NCBI RefSeq assembly: GCF_900078335.1
Contig: NZ_FKBR01000046.1
Location: forward strand, 62,001 to 126,000
DNA from: Bordetella trematum
Lineage (GTDB): Bacteria; Pseudomonadota; Gammaproteobacteria; Burkholderiales; Burkholderiaceae_B
Reading direction: 5' to 3'
DNA length: 64,000 nt
Positions 8,485-17,807 of this stretch are shown in pieces. Each line of letters opens with the position of its first letter. The stretch's first letter is position 1. The notes beneath the pieces were generated by a model. The model saw only the letters and a list, made by a program, of their open reading frames with translations. It was not told where the DNA came from and did no database searches. The translations under genes were made by a program, and so were the position numbers.

Positions 8485-9120
8485 TCAGGGATAGACGATC
8501 GAATACTGCACGTAAGTCACCAGTTTGCCGGCATCGGCCTCGCCGTCGCCGGTGCGCACATAGCGGGCCAGATAGCGCAACGTGGCGCTCTTGTAGGTGC
8601 CCGAAGTCTGGAGCGTCTCGCCGCGCCCGCCCTGGGTGGCAGCATCGTCCCCCATGCGGATGGCCGTACCGTCGGGGTTGGCGAGCTGGATCTGCACATT
8701 GCTCATCGCCGTTCCCGGCGCCTCGGGGATGGCTGCCTTGGTGGTGGTGACGGCCGAGCTGGTCTGGTAGGCGATGAGATTACCCGTGGCGTAATCGGTG
8801 GTGCGCCCCGGCTCGAAGTAGGCCCGGACCTTGCCGTCCGCCAGCGTGCTGGGGCATTCCGTCAGCGCCAGCACGAAGACCGTCGCGCCGGCCGTGGCGC
8901 CCTTGGTCTTGAGCGCCGAGCGGCTGATCTTGGGCAGCGTAACCAGCAGATCGGCTGGTGGCGTCTGCCCGTTGATCTTGCAAGTGGAATCAATGATCTC
9001 GCCATTGATAGTGATGGTGCCGTCGACGGCCAGCGCCGGCAGCGACACGGCGGTTGCGGCACACAACAGGAGCGCGCGGCAATAGACAGGCAAGGCGGGA
9101 AGGTCGTTGCGATTCATCAT
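8485..9120 (-). CDS. Fimbrial major subunit paralogue 7 (Fim2/Fim3-like)
   Basis: This pilin has the mature start VDGTITINGEIIDSTCKING, a second cysteine in TECPSTL, RAYFEPGRTTDYATG and the end VTYVQYSIVYP. It is clade D with subunit 9 (LPKISRSALKTKG, GNLIAY, RGETLQTSGT, RYVRTGD). The start is uncertain. ATG codons at 9120 and 9117 lie only 7-10 bases from the TAATGAT box, which would make the message almost leaderless. A TTG at 9093 (then PVYCRALLLCAATAVSLPA) would restore the 30-34 base spacing and the signal-peptide length of the sister genes. The ATG at 9120 (211 residues) is listed by convention. Confidence 0.88.
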   Translation of the reverse strand: MMNRNDLPALPVYCRALLLCAATAVSLPALAVDGTITINGEIIDSTCKINGQTPPADLLVTLPKISRSALKTKGATAGATVFVLALTECPSTLADGKVRAYFEPGRTTDYATGNLIAYQTSSAVTTTKAAIPEAPGTAMSNVQIQLANPDGTAIRMGDDAATQGGRGETLQTSGTYKSATLRYLARYVRTGDGEADAGKLVTYVQYSIVYP

Positions 9121-9127
9121 GACCGCG

Positions 9128-9159
9128 ATCATTACCCGGCGCAGGCGCCGTATTTTCCG
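9128..9159 (-). promoter_or_regulatory. Promoter-like element of fimbrial gene 7
   Basis: On the minus strand: CGGAA, 18 bases, GGTAATGAT, 7 bases to the first ATG or 34 bases to an alternative TTG start at 9093. Confidence 0.58.
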
Positions 9160-9233
9160 AAAACGTGTTGGCGTCTCGCCCATCCCGCCCTGGAGCGCCG
9201 TGCCCCCGGGCCCTGTGAATCAGCCGAGTCCTA

Positions 9234-9845
9234 TCAGGGATAGACGATCGAGTACTGCACGTAGGAAACCAGCTTGCCCGCGGTGATGGCACCTTCGCTG
9301 CTTTTCACATAGCTGGCCAGGTAGCGCAGCGTGGCCGACTTCTTGTCGCTGCCTTCCAGGGTGACGCCGGCGGCCATATTGACGGCCGCGCCGAGGGTGA
9401 TCTTCGTGCCATCCGGGTTGGACAGCCGGATCTCGACGTGGCTCGCCTTGGCCGCGCCGGCGCGATCGCTGGGAATGCTGGAAGGCGCTGGCGACGTGGT
9501 GCTGGCGCTGCCGGTGTAGGCGTACAGATTGCCGCTGTCGTAGTCGGTCGTCACACCGGGTTCGAAATACGCCTTGACCTGCCCGGTCAGGGTGCTGGGA
9601 CAGTCAGTGATCTTGATGGTGAACAGCGTCGCGCCGGCCGTGTCATTGACCTTCTTGAGCGCCGAGGCGGCGATCTTGGGCAAGGTCACGACAAAGTCAT
9701 AGGGCGGCGCGCTGCCGTTGATCTTGCAGGTCTGGTCGGTGATCTCGCCATTGATGGTAATGGTGCCATCCACGGCCCAGGCTGGCGCGGTGGCAGCCAG
9801 CGAGAGGGTGAAGACGCAGCGGGAAAGCATGATACGAGCAGGCAT
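9234..9845 (-). CDS. Fimbrial major subunit paralogue 8 (Fim2/Fim3-like)
   Basis: This 203-residue pilin (MPARIMLSRCVFTLSLAATA, cleavage after AWA) has mature features VDGTITINGEITDQTCKING, TDCPSTLTG, KAYFEPGVTTDYDSG and YSIVYP. It groups with subunit 4 in clade C (VVTLPKI, FTIKITDCPSTL, NPDGTKITLGA). The variable centre is rich in Ser, Pro and Ala (SASTTSPAPSSIPSD). A second ATG at 9830 is possible, but 9845 keeps the usual 32-base distance to the TAATTAT box at 9878-9886. Only that downstream half of the shared promoter element is recognisable. Confidence 0.92.
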   Translation of the reverse strand: MPARIMLSRCVFTLSLAATAPAWAVDGTITINGEITDQTCKINGSAPPYDFVVTLPKIAASALKKVNDTAGATLFTIKITDCPSTLTGQVKAYFEPGVTTDYDSGNLYAYTGSASTTSPAPSSIPSDRAGAAKASHVEIRLSNPDGTKITLGAAVNMAAGVTLEGSDKKSATLRYLASYVKSSEGAITAGKLVSYVQYSIVYP

Positions 9846-9877
9846 CGGTAGCGGATGAGGTCGGTTGTCCTGCTCAG

Positions 9878-9886
9878 ATAATTACC
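9878..9886 (-). promoter_or_regulatory. Half promoter-like element of fimbrial gene 8
   Basis: The minus strand reads GGTAATTAT 32 bases before the ATG. No CGGAA half lies at the usual distance. Confidence 0.4.
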
Positions 9887-9981
9887 GCGAGATATCCGAA
9901 GCAGGGACCGGGGCGATGCAGGAAATGCCCGAGAATGCGCCTGCCGCCGCGTCCCGCCGCAGGCGCATCAGACCAGAGCGA

Positions 9982-10617
9982 TCAGGGATAGAGGATGGAA
10001 TAGGTCACGTAGCTGACCAGTTTTCCCGCTTCGGGTTCGCTGTCGCCCGTGCGCACATAGCGCGCCAGATAGCGCAGCGTGGCGCTCTTGGTGGTACCCG
10101 ACGTCTGCAGGGTCTCGCCCCGGGCAGCCTGCGTGCTTGCGTCGCTGCCCATGCGGATCACGCTGCCATCGATGTTGGCCAGCTGGATCTGCACGTTGTT
10201 CTTGGCCGTGCCAAGATCGGCGGGGATGCTACTGGCGGCGGCCGTGATGTCGCTGCTGGTGCCGTAGGCAATCAGATTGCCTGTGCCGTAGTCGGTGGTG
10301 CGCCCCGGCTCGAAATACGCCCGGACCTCACCGCTCATGGTGGCGGGACATTCGGTAAGCGCGATCTGGAATGGCGTCGCGCCCGCGACATCACCCTTGG
10401 TCTTGAGCGCGGAGCGGCTGATCTTCGGCAGCGTCACCCAGATATTGGCCGGGGGGGTCACGCCGTTGATCTTGCAGGTCTGGTCGGTGATCTCGCCGTT
10501 GATGGTGATGGTGCCATCCACGGCCAGCGCGGCGCCGGGCAGGTTGAGGAGCAGGACGCCGCAGACGAGTGCGGCGCCGGCGGAAGCGGACAGAATGGGC
10601 GTGACAGGTTTGTGCAT
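9982..10617 (-). CDS. Fimbrial major subunit paralogue 9 (Fim2/Fim3-like)
   Basis: This is the most upstream pilin of the array, 211 residues if started at ATG 10617 (MHKPVTPILSASAGAALVCG), with a rather long signal peptide cleaved after ALA. An ATG at 10629 would add four residues. The mature protein has VDGTITINGEITDQTCKING, TECPATMSG, RAYFEPGRTTDYGTG and an unusual C-terminus VSYVTYSILYP. It is clade D with subunit 7. A TAATAT box (10647-10652) lies 29 bases before the chosen ATG, but the CGGAA/GGT context of the other promoters is missing, so its regulation may differ. A run of seven C on the coding strand (10451-10457) falls inside the gene. Confidence 0.9.
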   Translation of the reverse strand: MHKPVTPILSASAGAALVCGVLLLNLPGAALAVDGTITINGEITDQTCKINGVTPPANIWVTLPKISRSALKTKGDVAGATPFQIALTECPATMSGEVRAYFEPGRTTDYGTGNLIAYGTSSDITAAASSIPADLGTAKNNVQIQLANIDGSVIRMGSDASTQAARGETLQTSGTTKSATLRYLARYVRTGDSEPEAGKLVSYVTYSILYP

Positions 10618-10742
10618 ATCCGGAGCCATAAAAAAAGGGTGACTGGATATTAGTGGGCGCCAGGAGACGAAATGTCTGATAAGTGCGAAGGCCTTTGCGT
10701 CTATTGACGCTGGGAATTGCACGATCAAGGTCGCCCATGCAC

Positions 10743-10780
10743 AAAAAAAAACGCCGCCAGGCGCAAAGGCCGGCGGCGTT
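10743..10780 (-). terminator. Rho-independent terminator of ilvD
   Basis: On the minus strand a perfect 9-bp stem AACGCCGCC/GGCGGCGTT with a 13-base loop is followed by a run of T. It lies just past the ilvD stop and upstream of the fimbrial array, isolating the two transcription units. Confidence 0.85.
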
Positions 10781-10811
10781 CGGGGCGCAGACGGGCAGCG
10801 CCCCAGCGGCA

Positions 10812-12671
10812 TCAGCCGCGCTTGAGTTGCGAGAGGTCGCGCACCGCGCCACGGTCAGCCGAGGTGGCCAGCGCGGCGTAGGCCTGCAGGGCTTGCGAGA
10901 CGACGCGTTCGCGGTTCACGGGCGTCCAGGCCTGCTCGCCACGCGCCTGCATGGCGGCACGGCGGCTGGCCAGCTCGGCATCGCTGACGGCCAGATGGAT
11001 GCGGCGTTGCGGGATGTCGATCTCGATCACGTCGCCGTCCTGAACCAGACCAATGGCACCCCCTTCGGCGGCTTCCGGCGAGGCATGGCCGATGACCAGC
11101 CCCGAAGAGCCACCCGAGAAGCGCCCGTCGGTGAACAGCGCGCACGTCTTACCCAAGCCCTTGGACTTCAGGTAGGAGGTCGGGTAGAGCATCTCCTGCA
11201 TGCCCGGGCCGCCCTTGGGCCCTTCGTAGCGGATGATGACCACATCGCCGGCCACGACCTTGTCGCCCAGGATGCCTTCGACTGCGTCTTCCTGGCTTTC
11301 GAACACCCGCGCACGGCCTGTGAACACCCACTGGGATTCGTCCACGCCCGCGGTCTTCACGATGCAGCCTTTCTCGGCCAGGTTGCCGTACAGCACGGCC
11401 AGCCCGCCATCCTGCGAATAGGCGTGTTCCTTGCTGCGGATGCAACCGTTCTGGCGGTCCATGTCGAGCGTCAGGAAGGTCTTGTCCTGGCTGAAGGCCA
11501 CGGTGGTCGGCACACCGCCGGGCGCGGCGCGGTAGAACTTCTGCGCGGCCTCGCCGGCGCCGCCGGCCACGTCCCATTGCTCGATGGCCTGGCCCAGCGT
11601 GCCGCTGTGCACGTTGCCGCAGGACAGATCCAGCAGCCCGGCGCGGCCCAGCTCGCCCAGGATGCCCAGGATGCCGCCGGCACGGTGCACGTCTTCGATG
11701 TGATATTTGTCAGTGGCCGGCGCGGCCTTGCACAGGCAGGGCACCAGGCGCGAAATGCGGTCGATGTCGGCCATGGTGAAATCCACCCCGGCTTCCTGTG
11801 CGGCGGCCAGCAGGTGCAGCACCGTATTGGTCGAGCCGCCCATGGCCACGTCCAGCGACATGGCGTTCTCGAAGGCTGCCTTGGTGGCGATGTTGCGCGG
11901 CAGCACCGAGCTGTCATCCTGCTCGTAGTAGCGGCGACACAGATCGACCACCAGACGCCCGGCCTGCTCGAACAGGCTCTTGCGCCAGGCGTGGGTGGCG
12001 ACGATGGTGCCGTTGCCCGGCAGCGCCAGGCCGATGGCCTCGGTCAGGCAGTTCATGGAGTTGGCCGTGAACATGCCGGAACAGGAGCCGCAGGTCGGGC
12101 AGGCGCTGCGCTCGACCTCTTCGGCCTCGGCATCGCTCACGTTGGGATCGGCCGCCTTGATCATGGCGTCGACCAGGTCCAGCGAAATGACCTTGCCGTC
12201 GGTGGGCGAGACCACCTTGCCGGCCTCCATCGGACCGCCCGAGACGAACACCACGGGGATGTTCAGGCGCATGGCGGCCATCAGCATTCCCGGCGTGATC
12301 TTGTCGCAGTTGGAGATGCAGACCATCGCATCGGCGCAATGCGCGTTGACCATGTACTCGACCGAGTCGGCGATCAGTTCGCGCGAGGGCAGCGAATACA
12401 GCATGCCGCCGTGGCCCATGGCGATGCCGTCATCGACGGCGATGGTGTTGAATTCCTTGGCCACACCGCCGGCCGCCTCGATCTGGCCGGCCACCAGGGC
12501 GCCCAGGTCGCGCAGGTGCACGTGGCCCGGCACGAACTGCGTGAACGAGTTGACTACCGCAATGATGGGTTTGCCAAAATCGCCGTCCTTCATGCCGGTG
12601 GCGCGCCAGAGCGCGCGTGCGCCGGCCATGTTGCGGCCATGGGTGGAGGTACGTGAACGGTAGTGCGGCAT
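10812..12671 (-). CDS. ilvD: Dihydroxy-acid dehydratase
   Basis: This 619-residue enzyme dehydrates 2,3-dihydroxy-isovalerate and 2,3-dihydroxy-methylvalerate to the 2-oxo acids that are the last intermediates of valine and isoleucine synthesis. It shows the full IlvD/Edd signatures: the Fe-S cysteine in [12 protein letters not shown] (C122) and the cluster motif [11 protein letters not shown] (residues 191-201), plus the conserved C-terminal block [20 protein letters not shown]. Length matches the long E. coli-type IlvD (616). The gene stands alone, with a strong terminator downstream and queC 110 bases upstream on the same strand. Confidence 0.98.
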   Translation of the reverse strand: MPHYRSRTSTHGRNMAGARALWRATGMKDGDFGKPIIAVVNSFTQFVPGHVHLRDLGALVAGQIEAAGGVAKEFNTIAVDDGIAMGHGGMLYSLPSRELIADSVEYMVNAHCADAMVCISNCDKITPGMLMAAMRLNIPVVFVSGGPMEAGKVVSPTDGKVISLDLVDAMIKAADPNVSDAEAEEVERSACPTCGSCSGMFTANSMNCLTEAIGLALPGNGTIVATHAWRKSLFEQAGRLVVDLCRRYYEQDDSSVLPRNIATKAAFENAMSLDVAMGGSTNTVLHLLAAAQEAGVDFTMADIDRISRLVPCLCKAAPATDKYHIEDVHRAGGILGILGELGRAGLLDLSCGNVHSGTLGQAIEQWDVAGGAGEAAQKFYRAAPGGVPTTVAFSQDKTFLTLDMDRQNGCIRSKEHAYSQDGGLAVLYGNLAEKGCIVKTAGVDESQWVFTGRARVFESQEDAVEGILGDKVVAGDVVIIRYEGPKGGPGMQEMLYPTSYLKSKGLGKTCALFTDGRFSGGSSGLVIGHASPEAAEGGAIGLVQDGDVIEIDIPQRRIHLAVSDAELASRRAAMQARGEQAWTPVNRERVVSQALQAYAALATSADRGAVRDLSQLKRG

Positions 12672-12781
12672 GATCCTTCTCGGGCGGTGGTGTCAGCGAA
12701 GCCCTAGATATTACGCTGTATTACGTAGGGCGGGCTCCCCGGGTCTTCGGTGCGGCGCAGCAAATCCCCGGGGCAGGCAGG

Positions 12782-13495
12782 TCAGGCGGCGGGCGTTTGC
12801 GTCCAGCGCTGCCAGCCGGCGGCGCGCAACGCGCAGGCCGGGCACTCGCCGCAGCCATAGCCCCAGTCGTGACGCCGGCCGCGCTCGCCCAGATAACAGG
12901 TGTGACTGTGTTCGACGATCAGATCGACCAGCGCCTGGCCGCCCAGCTCTCGGGCCAGCGCCCAGGCCTCGGCCTTGTCGAGCCACATGAGCGGAGTTTC
13001 GATGGTCACGCGCGCGCCCAGCCCCAGGCTCAGGGCCACCTGCTGCGCCTTGATCGTGTCGTCGCGGCAATCGGGATAGCCCGAGAAGTCGGTTTCGCAC
13101 ATGCCGCCGACCAGCACATCGAGCTGGCGCCGGTAGCCCAGCGCGGCGGCCAGATTGAGGAACAACAGATTGCGGCCCGGCACGAAAGTGTTGGGCAGCC
13201 CGTTGTCCTGCATCTCGATGGCCCGTTCGCTGGTCATGGCGGTATCGCCCACCTGGCCCAGCACCTTCAGATCCAGCACATGGTCTTCGCCCAGGCGCGC
13301 GGCCCACTCCGGAAAAGCGGCGTGCAGCTCGCGCAGCACATGCTGGCGCGCCTGCAGTTCGATGTGATGCCGCTGGCCATAGTCGAAGGCCACGGTCTCG
13401 ACATGGGCGTAGCGCTGCAGCGCCCAGGCCAGGCAGGTGGTGGAGTCCTGGCCGCCGGAGAACAGCACCAGGGCACGGCGTTGATGGTTTTGCAT
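12782..13495 (-). CDS. queC: 7-cyano-7-deazaguanine synthase QueC
   Basis: This 237-residue enzyme converts 7-carboxy-7-deazaguanine to preQ0 using ATP and ammonia, a step of queuosine tRNA modification. It has the PP-loop SGGQDS at residues 13-18 directly after the start, and four C-terminal cysteines (one in HTCYLG, three in [12 protein letters not shown]) that bind structural zinc. The start is set at ATG 13495 ([12 protein letters not shown]) because it fits the family N-terminus; 13507 would add four residues. It is divergent from ppc. No other queuosine gene is in the window. Confidence 0.96.
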   Translation of the reverse strand: MQNHQRRALVLFSGGQDSTTCLAWALQRYAHVETVAFDYGQRHHIELQARQHVLRELHAAFPEWAARLGEDHVLDLKVLGQVGDTAMTSERAIEMQDNGLPNTFVPGRNLLFLNLAAALGYRRQLDVLVGGMCETDFSGYPDCRDDTIKAQQVALSLGLGARVTIETPLMWLDKAEAWALARELGGQALVDLIVEHSHTCYLGERGRRHDWGYGCGECPACALRAAGWQRWTQTPAA

Positions 13496-13642
13496 AGCGA
13501 AGCACACGAAAAAGAGGGGAAATCAGGCGCCACTGTACCCCAGGCGACGTTGTAAGGAAGGCTGCGTAAAATCGACGCGTCCCGTATTTATTGCATTGCT
13601 ACCGCACCAGGAATTTTCCATCCCTCTCTATAGGTTTTCTCG

Positions 13643-16471
13643 ATGAACGCTACACGCGCGCAATCCGATCTTGCCGAACCGCTACGCAACGACATCCGCC
13701 TGCTCGGGCGCTACCTGGGCACTGTCATTCAAGCCTGCGAAGGCAAACGGGTTTTCGACACCATCGAGACCTTGCGGCGCAGCGCCGTGCGTTTCCGGCG
13801 CGAAGGCCGCCAGGATGATGGCGAACTGATGCAGCAGCGGGTCAAGCAGCTGCGCGGCAGCGACCCCAATCTGGTGGCGCGCGCCTTCGGCTACTTCCTG
13901 CAGCTCTACAACATTGCGGAAGATCGCGACCAGAACCGCAACCAGCGCGCCCGCGCGCTCGATGACACGGCACCCGCGCCGGGCAGCCTGCGCCATGCCA
14001 TCGATCTGCTGGGTTCGCAGGGCGTGCCGCCGCAACGCATCCGCAGCCTGCTGGCCGATGCCTGCGTGATGCCCGTGCTGACCGCCCACCCCACCGAGGT
14101 GCAGCGCAAAAGCACCCTGGATGAGCACCGCGATATCGCCGCGCTGATCGCGCAGCGCGACCAGCCCCTGACCGCGGAGGAAGCCGAAGAGATCGACGCC
14201 GCGCTGCTGGGGCACATCGACACGCTGTGGCAGACGCGCATGCTGCGCTACACCCGCCTGACGGTGGCTGACGAAATCGAGAACGCCCTGTCGTACTACC
14301 GCAGCACCTTCCTGAGCGCCGTGCCGCGCCTGTACGGCGATCTGGCGCGCCTGCTGACCCCGGACAGCAAGCATCCCTTCGCGCCGCCGCCCGCCCCGCT
14401 GGAGCCCTTCCTGCGCATGGGAAGCTGGATCGGCGGCGACCGCGACGGCAATCCGAATGTCGACGCCGACACGCTGGAGCTTGCCGTGCTGCGCCAGGCC
14501 ACCGTGCTGTTCGAACATTATCTCGGCCAGGTGCATGCCCTGAGCACCGAGCTGTCGATCACGCGGCTGCTCATCAACGCCAGCGACGAACTGCGCCAAT
14601 TGGCCGAAGCCAGCGGCGACACCTCGCCGCATCGCCGCGATGAGCCCTATCGCCGCGCGCTCCTCGGCATCTACGCGCGCCTGGCCGCTACCGCACGCAC
14701 GCTGATCGGGCGCGAGCTGGCCCGCCGCACGCCGCTGCCGGCCGAACCCTACGCCCATCCCCAGGAGCTGGCCCGCGATCTGGCCGTGGTGGCCGATTCG
14801 CTGGCCCAGAACAACGGCGCGCCCATCGCCAAGCTGCGCCTGACCGGCCTGCAGCAGGCCATCGAGGTCTTCGGCTTTCACCTGGCCACGCTGGACCTGC
14901 GCCAGAGCTCGGATGTGCACGAACGCGTTCTGACCGAACTGTTCGCCCGCGCCGGCCACCCCGAAGCCTACGACCAGCTGGACGAGGAAGCGCGCGTCGC
15001 GCTGCTGCGCCAGGAGCTGGCCACCGGCCGCCCCCTGGCCTCGCCCTGGATCGAATACAGCGATGAAACCACCCGCGAACTGGGCGTGCTGCGCGCGGCG
15101 GCTGCGGCCCGGGCGCGCTTTGGCAAGCCCGCGGTGCGCCAGACCATCGTGTCGCATACCGAAACGCTGAGCGACCTGCTGGAAGTGCTGGTGCTGCAGA
15201 AGGAAACCGGCCTGATCGACCCGGCCTCGCCCCAGCCGGAAGACGGCCTGATGGTGGTGCCGCTGTTTGAAACCATTCCCGACCTGGAGCGCGGCCCGGC
15301 CATCATGGCCGCCTGGCTGGACCTGCCCGAGGTCAGCGCCCGCGTGCGCCTGGCCCAGGGCCAGACCCAGGAAGTGATGCTGGGCTACTCCGACAGCAAC
15401 AAGGATGGCGGCTACCTCACCTCGAACTGGGCGCTGTACCGTGCCGAGCGCGAACTGGTTGACGTCTTCCGGGCCCGCAAGGTGCGGCTGCGCCTGTTCC
15501 ATGGCCGGGGCGGCTCGGTCGGCCGGGGTGGCGGCTCCAGCTTCGACGCCATTCTGGCGCAGCCTCCGGGCACGGTGGCCGGCCAGTTGCGCCTGACCGA
15601 GCAGGGCGAAGTGATCCAGACCAAGTACAAGGATGCCGAGATCGGCCGGCGCAATCTGGAACTGCTGGTGTCCGCCGTGCTGGAGTCCTCGCTGGCCCAG
15701 CAACCGGCCGCACGCCAGGCCGAAGATGCCCACATGGCCCATCATGGCCAGACCATGGACTTCCTGTCCGAGGCAGCCCAGCGCAGCTATCGCGAGCTGG
15801 TGTATGAAACGCCGGGCTTCTCCGAGTATTTCTTCGCCTCCACGCCCATCCTGGAGATCGCCGACCTGAACATCGGCTCGCGCCCGGCCTCGCGCAAGCA
15901 GGGCCAGCGCATCGACGATCTGCGCGCCATCCCGTGGGGCTTCTCGTGGGCACAATGCCGCCTCATGCTGACCGGCTGGTACGGCGTGGGGTCGGCACTG
16001 GAAGCCTATCTGGAGCAAGGCGCGCCGGGTGCGCCGCGCAGCAAACGCGCCCGCCTGGCGCAATTGCGCGAAATGGCCCAGGAATGGCCGGCCTTCCGCA
16101 GCCTGCTCTCCAATATGGAGATGGTGCTGGCCAAGTCGGATCTGGCGATCGCCTCGCGCTACGCCATGCTGGTGCCGCAGCGCCGGGTGCGCGAACGCAT
16201 TTTCGGCGCCATTTCCGAAGAGCACGGCCGCACGCTGGCCATGCTCAAGCAGGTCAACCAGCGCGAACTGCTGGCCGACAACCCGGCGCTGGCGGCGTCG
16301 CTGCGCGAACGCTTCGCCTATATCGATCCGCTCAATTATCTGCAGATCGATCTCATCCGGCGTCACCGCGCCGCCCAGCGCCGCCCCGACGCCACGCCGG
16401 ACCCGCGCGTGCCGCGCGCCATCCACCTGACCATCAACGGCATCGCTGCCGGCCTGCGCAACTCAGGCTGA
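13643..16471 (+). CDS. ppc: Phosphoenolpyruvate carboxylase
   Basis: This 942-residue anaplerotic enzyme forms oxaloacetate from phosphoenolpyruvate and bicarbonate. Family motifs are intact: VLTAHPTE with the catalytic His near residue 149, [10 protein letters not shown] near 580, the glycine-rich loop [13 protein letters not shown] near 618, [20 protein letters not shown], and a C-terminus [11 protein letters not shown] that differs from the usual ending RNTG by one residue. It starts at ATG 13643 and is followed by a hairpin terminator. It is transcribed divergently from queC across a gap of about 150 bases. Confidence 0.98.
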   Translation: MNATRAQSDLAEPLRNDIRLLGRYLGTVIQACEGKRVFDTIETLRRSAVRFRREGRQDDGELMQQRVKQLRGSDPNLVARAFGYFLQLYNIAEDRDQNRNQRARALDDTAPAPGSLRHAIDLLGSQGVPPQRIRSLLADACVMPVLTAHPTEVQRKSTLDEHRDIAALIAQRDQPLTAEEAEEIDAALLGHIDTLWQTRMLRYTRLTVADEIENALSYYRSTFLSAVPRLYGDLARLLTPDSKHPFAPPPAPLEPFLRMGSWIGGDRDGNPNVDADTLELAVLRQATVLFEHYLGQVHALSTELSITRLLINASDELRQLAEASGDTSPHRRDEPYRRALLGIYARLAATARTLIGRELARRTPLPAEPYAHPQELARDLAVVADSLAQNNGAPIAKLRLTGLQQAIEVFGFHLATLDLRQSSDVHERVLTELFARAGHPEAYDQLDEEARVALLRQELATGRPLASPWIEYSDETTRELGVLRAAAAARARFGKPAVRQTIVSHTETLSDLLEVLVLQKETGLIDPASPQPEDGLMVVPLFETIPDLERGPAIMAAWLDLPEVSARVRLAQGQTQEVMLGYSDSNKDGGYLTSNWALYRAERELVDVFRARKVRLRLFHGRGGSVGRGGGSSFDAILAQPPGTVAGQLRLTEQGEVIQTKYKDAEIGRRNLELLVSAVLESSLAQQPAARQAEDAHMAHHGQTMDFLSEAAQRSYRELVYETPGFSEYFFASTPILEIADLNIGSRPASRKQGQRIDDLRAIPWGFSWAQCRLMLTGWYGVGSALEAYLEQGAPGAPRSKRARLAQLREMAQEWPAFRSLLSNMEMVLAKSDLAIASRYAMLVPQRRVRERIFGAISEEHGRTLAMLKQVNQRELLADNPALAASLRERFAYIDPLNYLQIDLIRRHRAAQRRPDATPDPRVPRAIHLTINGIAAGLRNSG

Positions 16472-16478
16472 TCCTGGC

Positions 16479-16502
16479 GGGCGCGGCCTGGCCGCGCCCT
16501 TT
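16479..16502 (+). terminator. Hairpin downstream of ppc
   Basis: A perfect 9-bp stem GGGCGCGGC/GCCGCGCCC with a three-base loop begins 8 bases after the ppc stop and is followed by a short TTT. The weak T-run keeps confidence moderate. Confidence 0.6.
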
Positions 16503-16642
16503 CCCGCTTGCAAAACGCCCTGCCGCCCCCTGCGGCGCAGGGCGCACTGCCGCGTCCATTATGTGGACGCCACCCTGGTCAATTTGTCCACCTGCAGCAA
16601 TTCTTAGTACTATATTTTTGGAAATTCTATATCCGCACAAAT

Positions 16643-16657
16643 GTTCGTATATAGAAC
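16643..16657 (+). promoter_or_regulatory. Palindromic operator GTTC-N7-GAAC upstream of the dehydrogenase operon
   Basis: GTTCGTATATAGAAC sits in an AT-rich stretch (about 16600-16670) ahead of the gene at 16764, unlike the GC-rich surroundings. With flanks it reads ATGTTC-N7-GAACAT. Two 15-bp palindromes with the same GTTC-N7-GAAC frame lie before pcaI (20800 and 20819), so the IclR-family protein encoded between them is the likely binder. That assignment is an inference. Confidence 0.6.
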
Positions 16658-16763
16658 ATAAGCATTTTTCTGGCCTCGGCACAGAGAAGCACCCAGGAAG
16701 AGACACCGGCGCGCCGGCCCCCGAGTGCAACTGAGCCTGGGCATCGAACAAGCGAGCTCATCC

Positions 16764-17696
16764 ATGGCTTTTCCCATCCAGACTCTGGCCGTCATCGGCG
16801 CCGGTTCCATGGGCAGCGGCATTGCCGCGCTCTTCGCCTCGCAAGGCCTGCCGGTCGTGCTGGTCGACCCCGTCGACGGCGCCCTGGACCGCGCCCGCGC
16901 CATCATCGAACGCCAGCTGCAGGTCTACGCCCCGCAGGATGCCCCCGCCAGCCTGGCGCGCATCACCATGCGTCCCGATCTGGCCGCGGCAGCCGACTGC
17001 GATCTGGTGATCGAAGCCGTGCCGGAGAACCTGGCGCTCAAGCGCAAGCTGTTCGCCGAGCTGGATGGCCTGTGCAAGGCCGAAGCCGTGTTCGCCACCA
17101 ATACCTCCGGCCTGTCGATCAACGCCATCGCCGAGGCGGTGACGCGCCGCGATCGCTTCGTGGGCACCCATTTCTTCACGCCGGCCGATGTGATCCCGCT
17201 GGTGGAAGTGGTGTGCGGCGACCAGACCACCGATGCCAGCGTCGAACTGGTGATGGCCGTGCTCAAGGCCGCCGGCAAGCGCCCGGTGCGCGTGAACCAG
17301 GACATCCCCGGTTTCATCGCCAACCGCATCCAGCACGCCCTGGCGCGCGAAGCCATCTCGCTGCTGGAGAAAGGCGTGGCCAGCGCCGAGGACATCGACG
17401 AAGTGGTCAAGTGGAGCCTGGGCATCCGCCTGGCGCTGTCGGGCCCGCTGGAGCAGCGCGACATGAACGGCATCGACGTGCACCACGCGATCGCCAGCTA
17501 TCTTTACGCCGATCTCGAAAACCGCCAGACACCCTCCGACCTGCTCACGCAGAAGGTGGAAAGCGGCGCCATCGGCGCCAAGGCCGGCCAGGGCTTCTAC
17601 ACCTGGGAGCCCGAGCGCCGCGAGCGCGTGCTGCGCGAAAAGAGCGCCGCGCTGGCCGGGCTGGTCGCCTGGCTCAAAACGCAGAAACTGGATTGA
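16764..17696 (+). CDS. 3-hydroxyacyl-CoA dehydrogenase family protein
   Basis: This 310-residue NAD-dependent dehydrogenase has the dinucleotide-binding motif GAGSMGSG (residues 12-19), the catalytic His in THFFTPADVIPLVEVV (H136) and the C-terminal helical domain (FIANRIQHALAREAISLLEK). The expected chemistry is oxidation of a 3-hydroxyacyl-CoA such as 3-hydroxybutyryl-CoA, but L-carnitine or other 3-hydroxy acid dehydrogenases share this fold. The start at 16764 is preferred over 16725 because the Rossmann strand begins immediately after it. It is the first gene of a three-gene run with an AtoE-type transporter and an SDR. Confidence 0.85.
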   Translation: MAFPIQTLAVIGAGSMGSGIAALFASQGLPVVLVDPVDGALDRARAIIERQLQVYAPQDAPASLARITMRPDLAAAADCDLVIEAVPENLALKRKLFAELDGLCKAEAVFATNTSGLSINAIAEAVTRRDRFVGTHFFTPADVIPLVEVVCGDQTTDASVELVMAVLKAAGKRPVRVNQDIPGFIANRIQHALAREAISLLEKGVASAEDIDEVVKWSLGIRLALSGPLEQRDMNGIDVHHAIASYLYADLENRQTPSDLLTQKVESGAIGAKAGQGFYTWEPERRERVLREKSAALAGLVAWLKTQKLD

Positions 17697-17807
17697 TTTC
17701 CCCGCCGCCCACGCCCACGACGCGAGCGGCTTTCTTTTGCGCCCACTGCGGGCACACCCTGCAAGCAACGCAAGCATTACGCCTTACCGGAGTCTGTTGG
17801 AGACACC

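Noticed and set aside
10451-10457. Seven-C run within fimbrial gene 9 as a possible phase-variation tract
   Set aside because: It lies inside the coding region at a Thr-Pro-Pro stretch, is short for high-rate slippage, and is not in the promoter position of the known fim switches.
4137-10617. The repeated fimbrial genes as a CRISPR-like or satellite repeat array
   Set aside because: The units are full-length genes of about 600 bases with divergent centres; no short repeat-spacer structure exists.
10683-12656. A 657-codon open frame on the plus strand opposite ilvD
   Set aside because: It is a His/Gly/Gln-rich mirror translation of ilvD with no family motifs; it also runs through the ilvD terminator.
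13682-16426. A 914-codon open frame on the minus strand opposite ppc
   Set aside because: The plus strand encodes an unmistakable phosphoenolpyruvate carboxylase. In GC-rich DNA antisense frames stay open by codon bias; the antisense protein has no recognisable domain and no ribosome-binding site.
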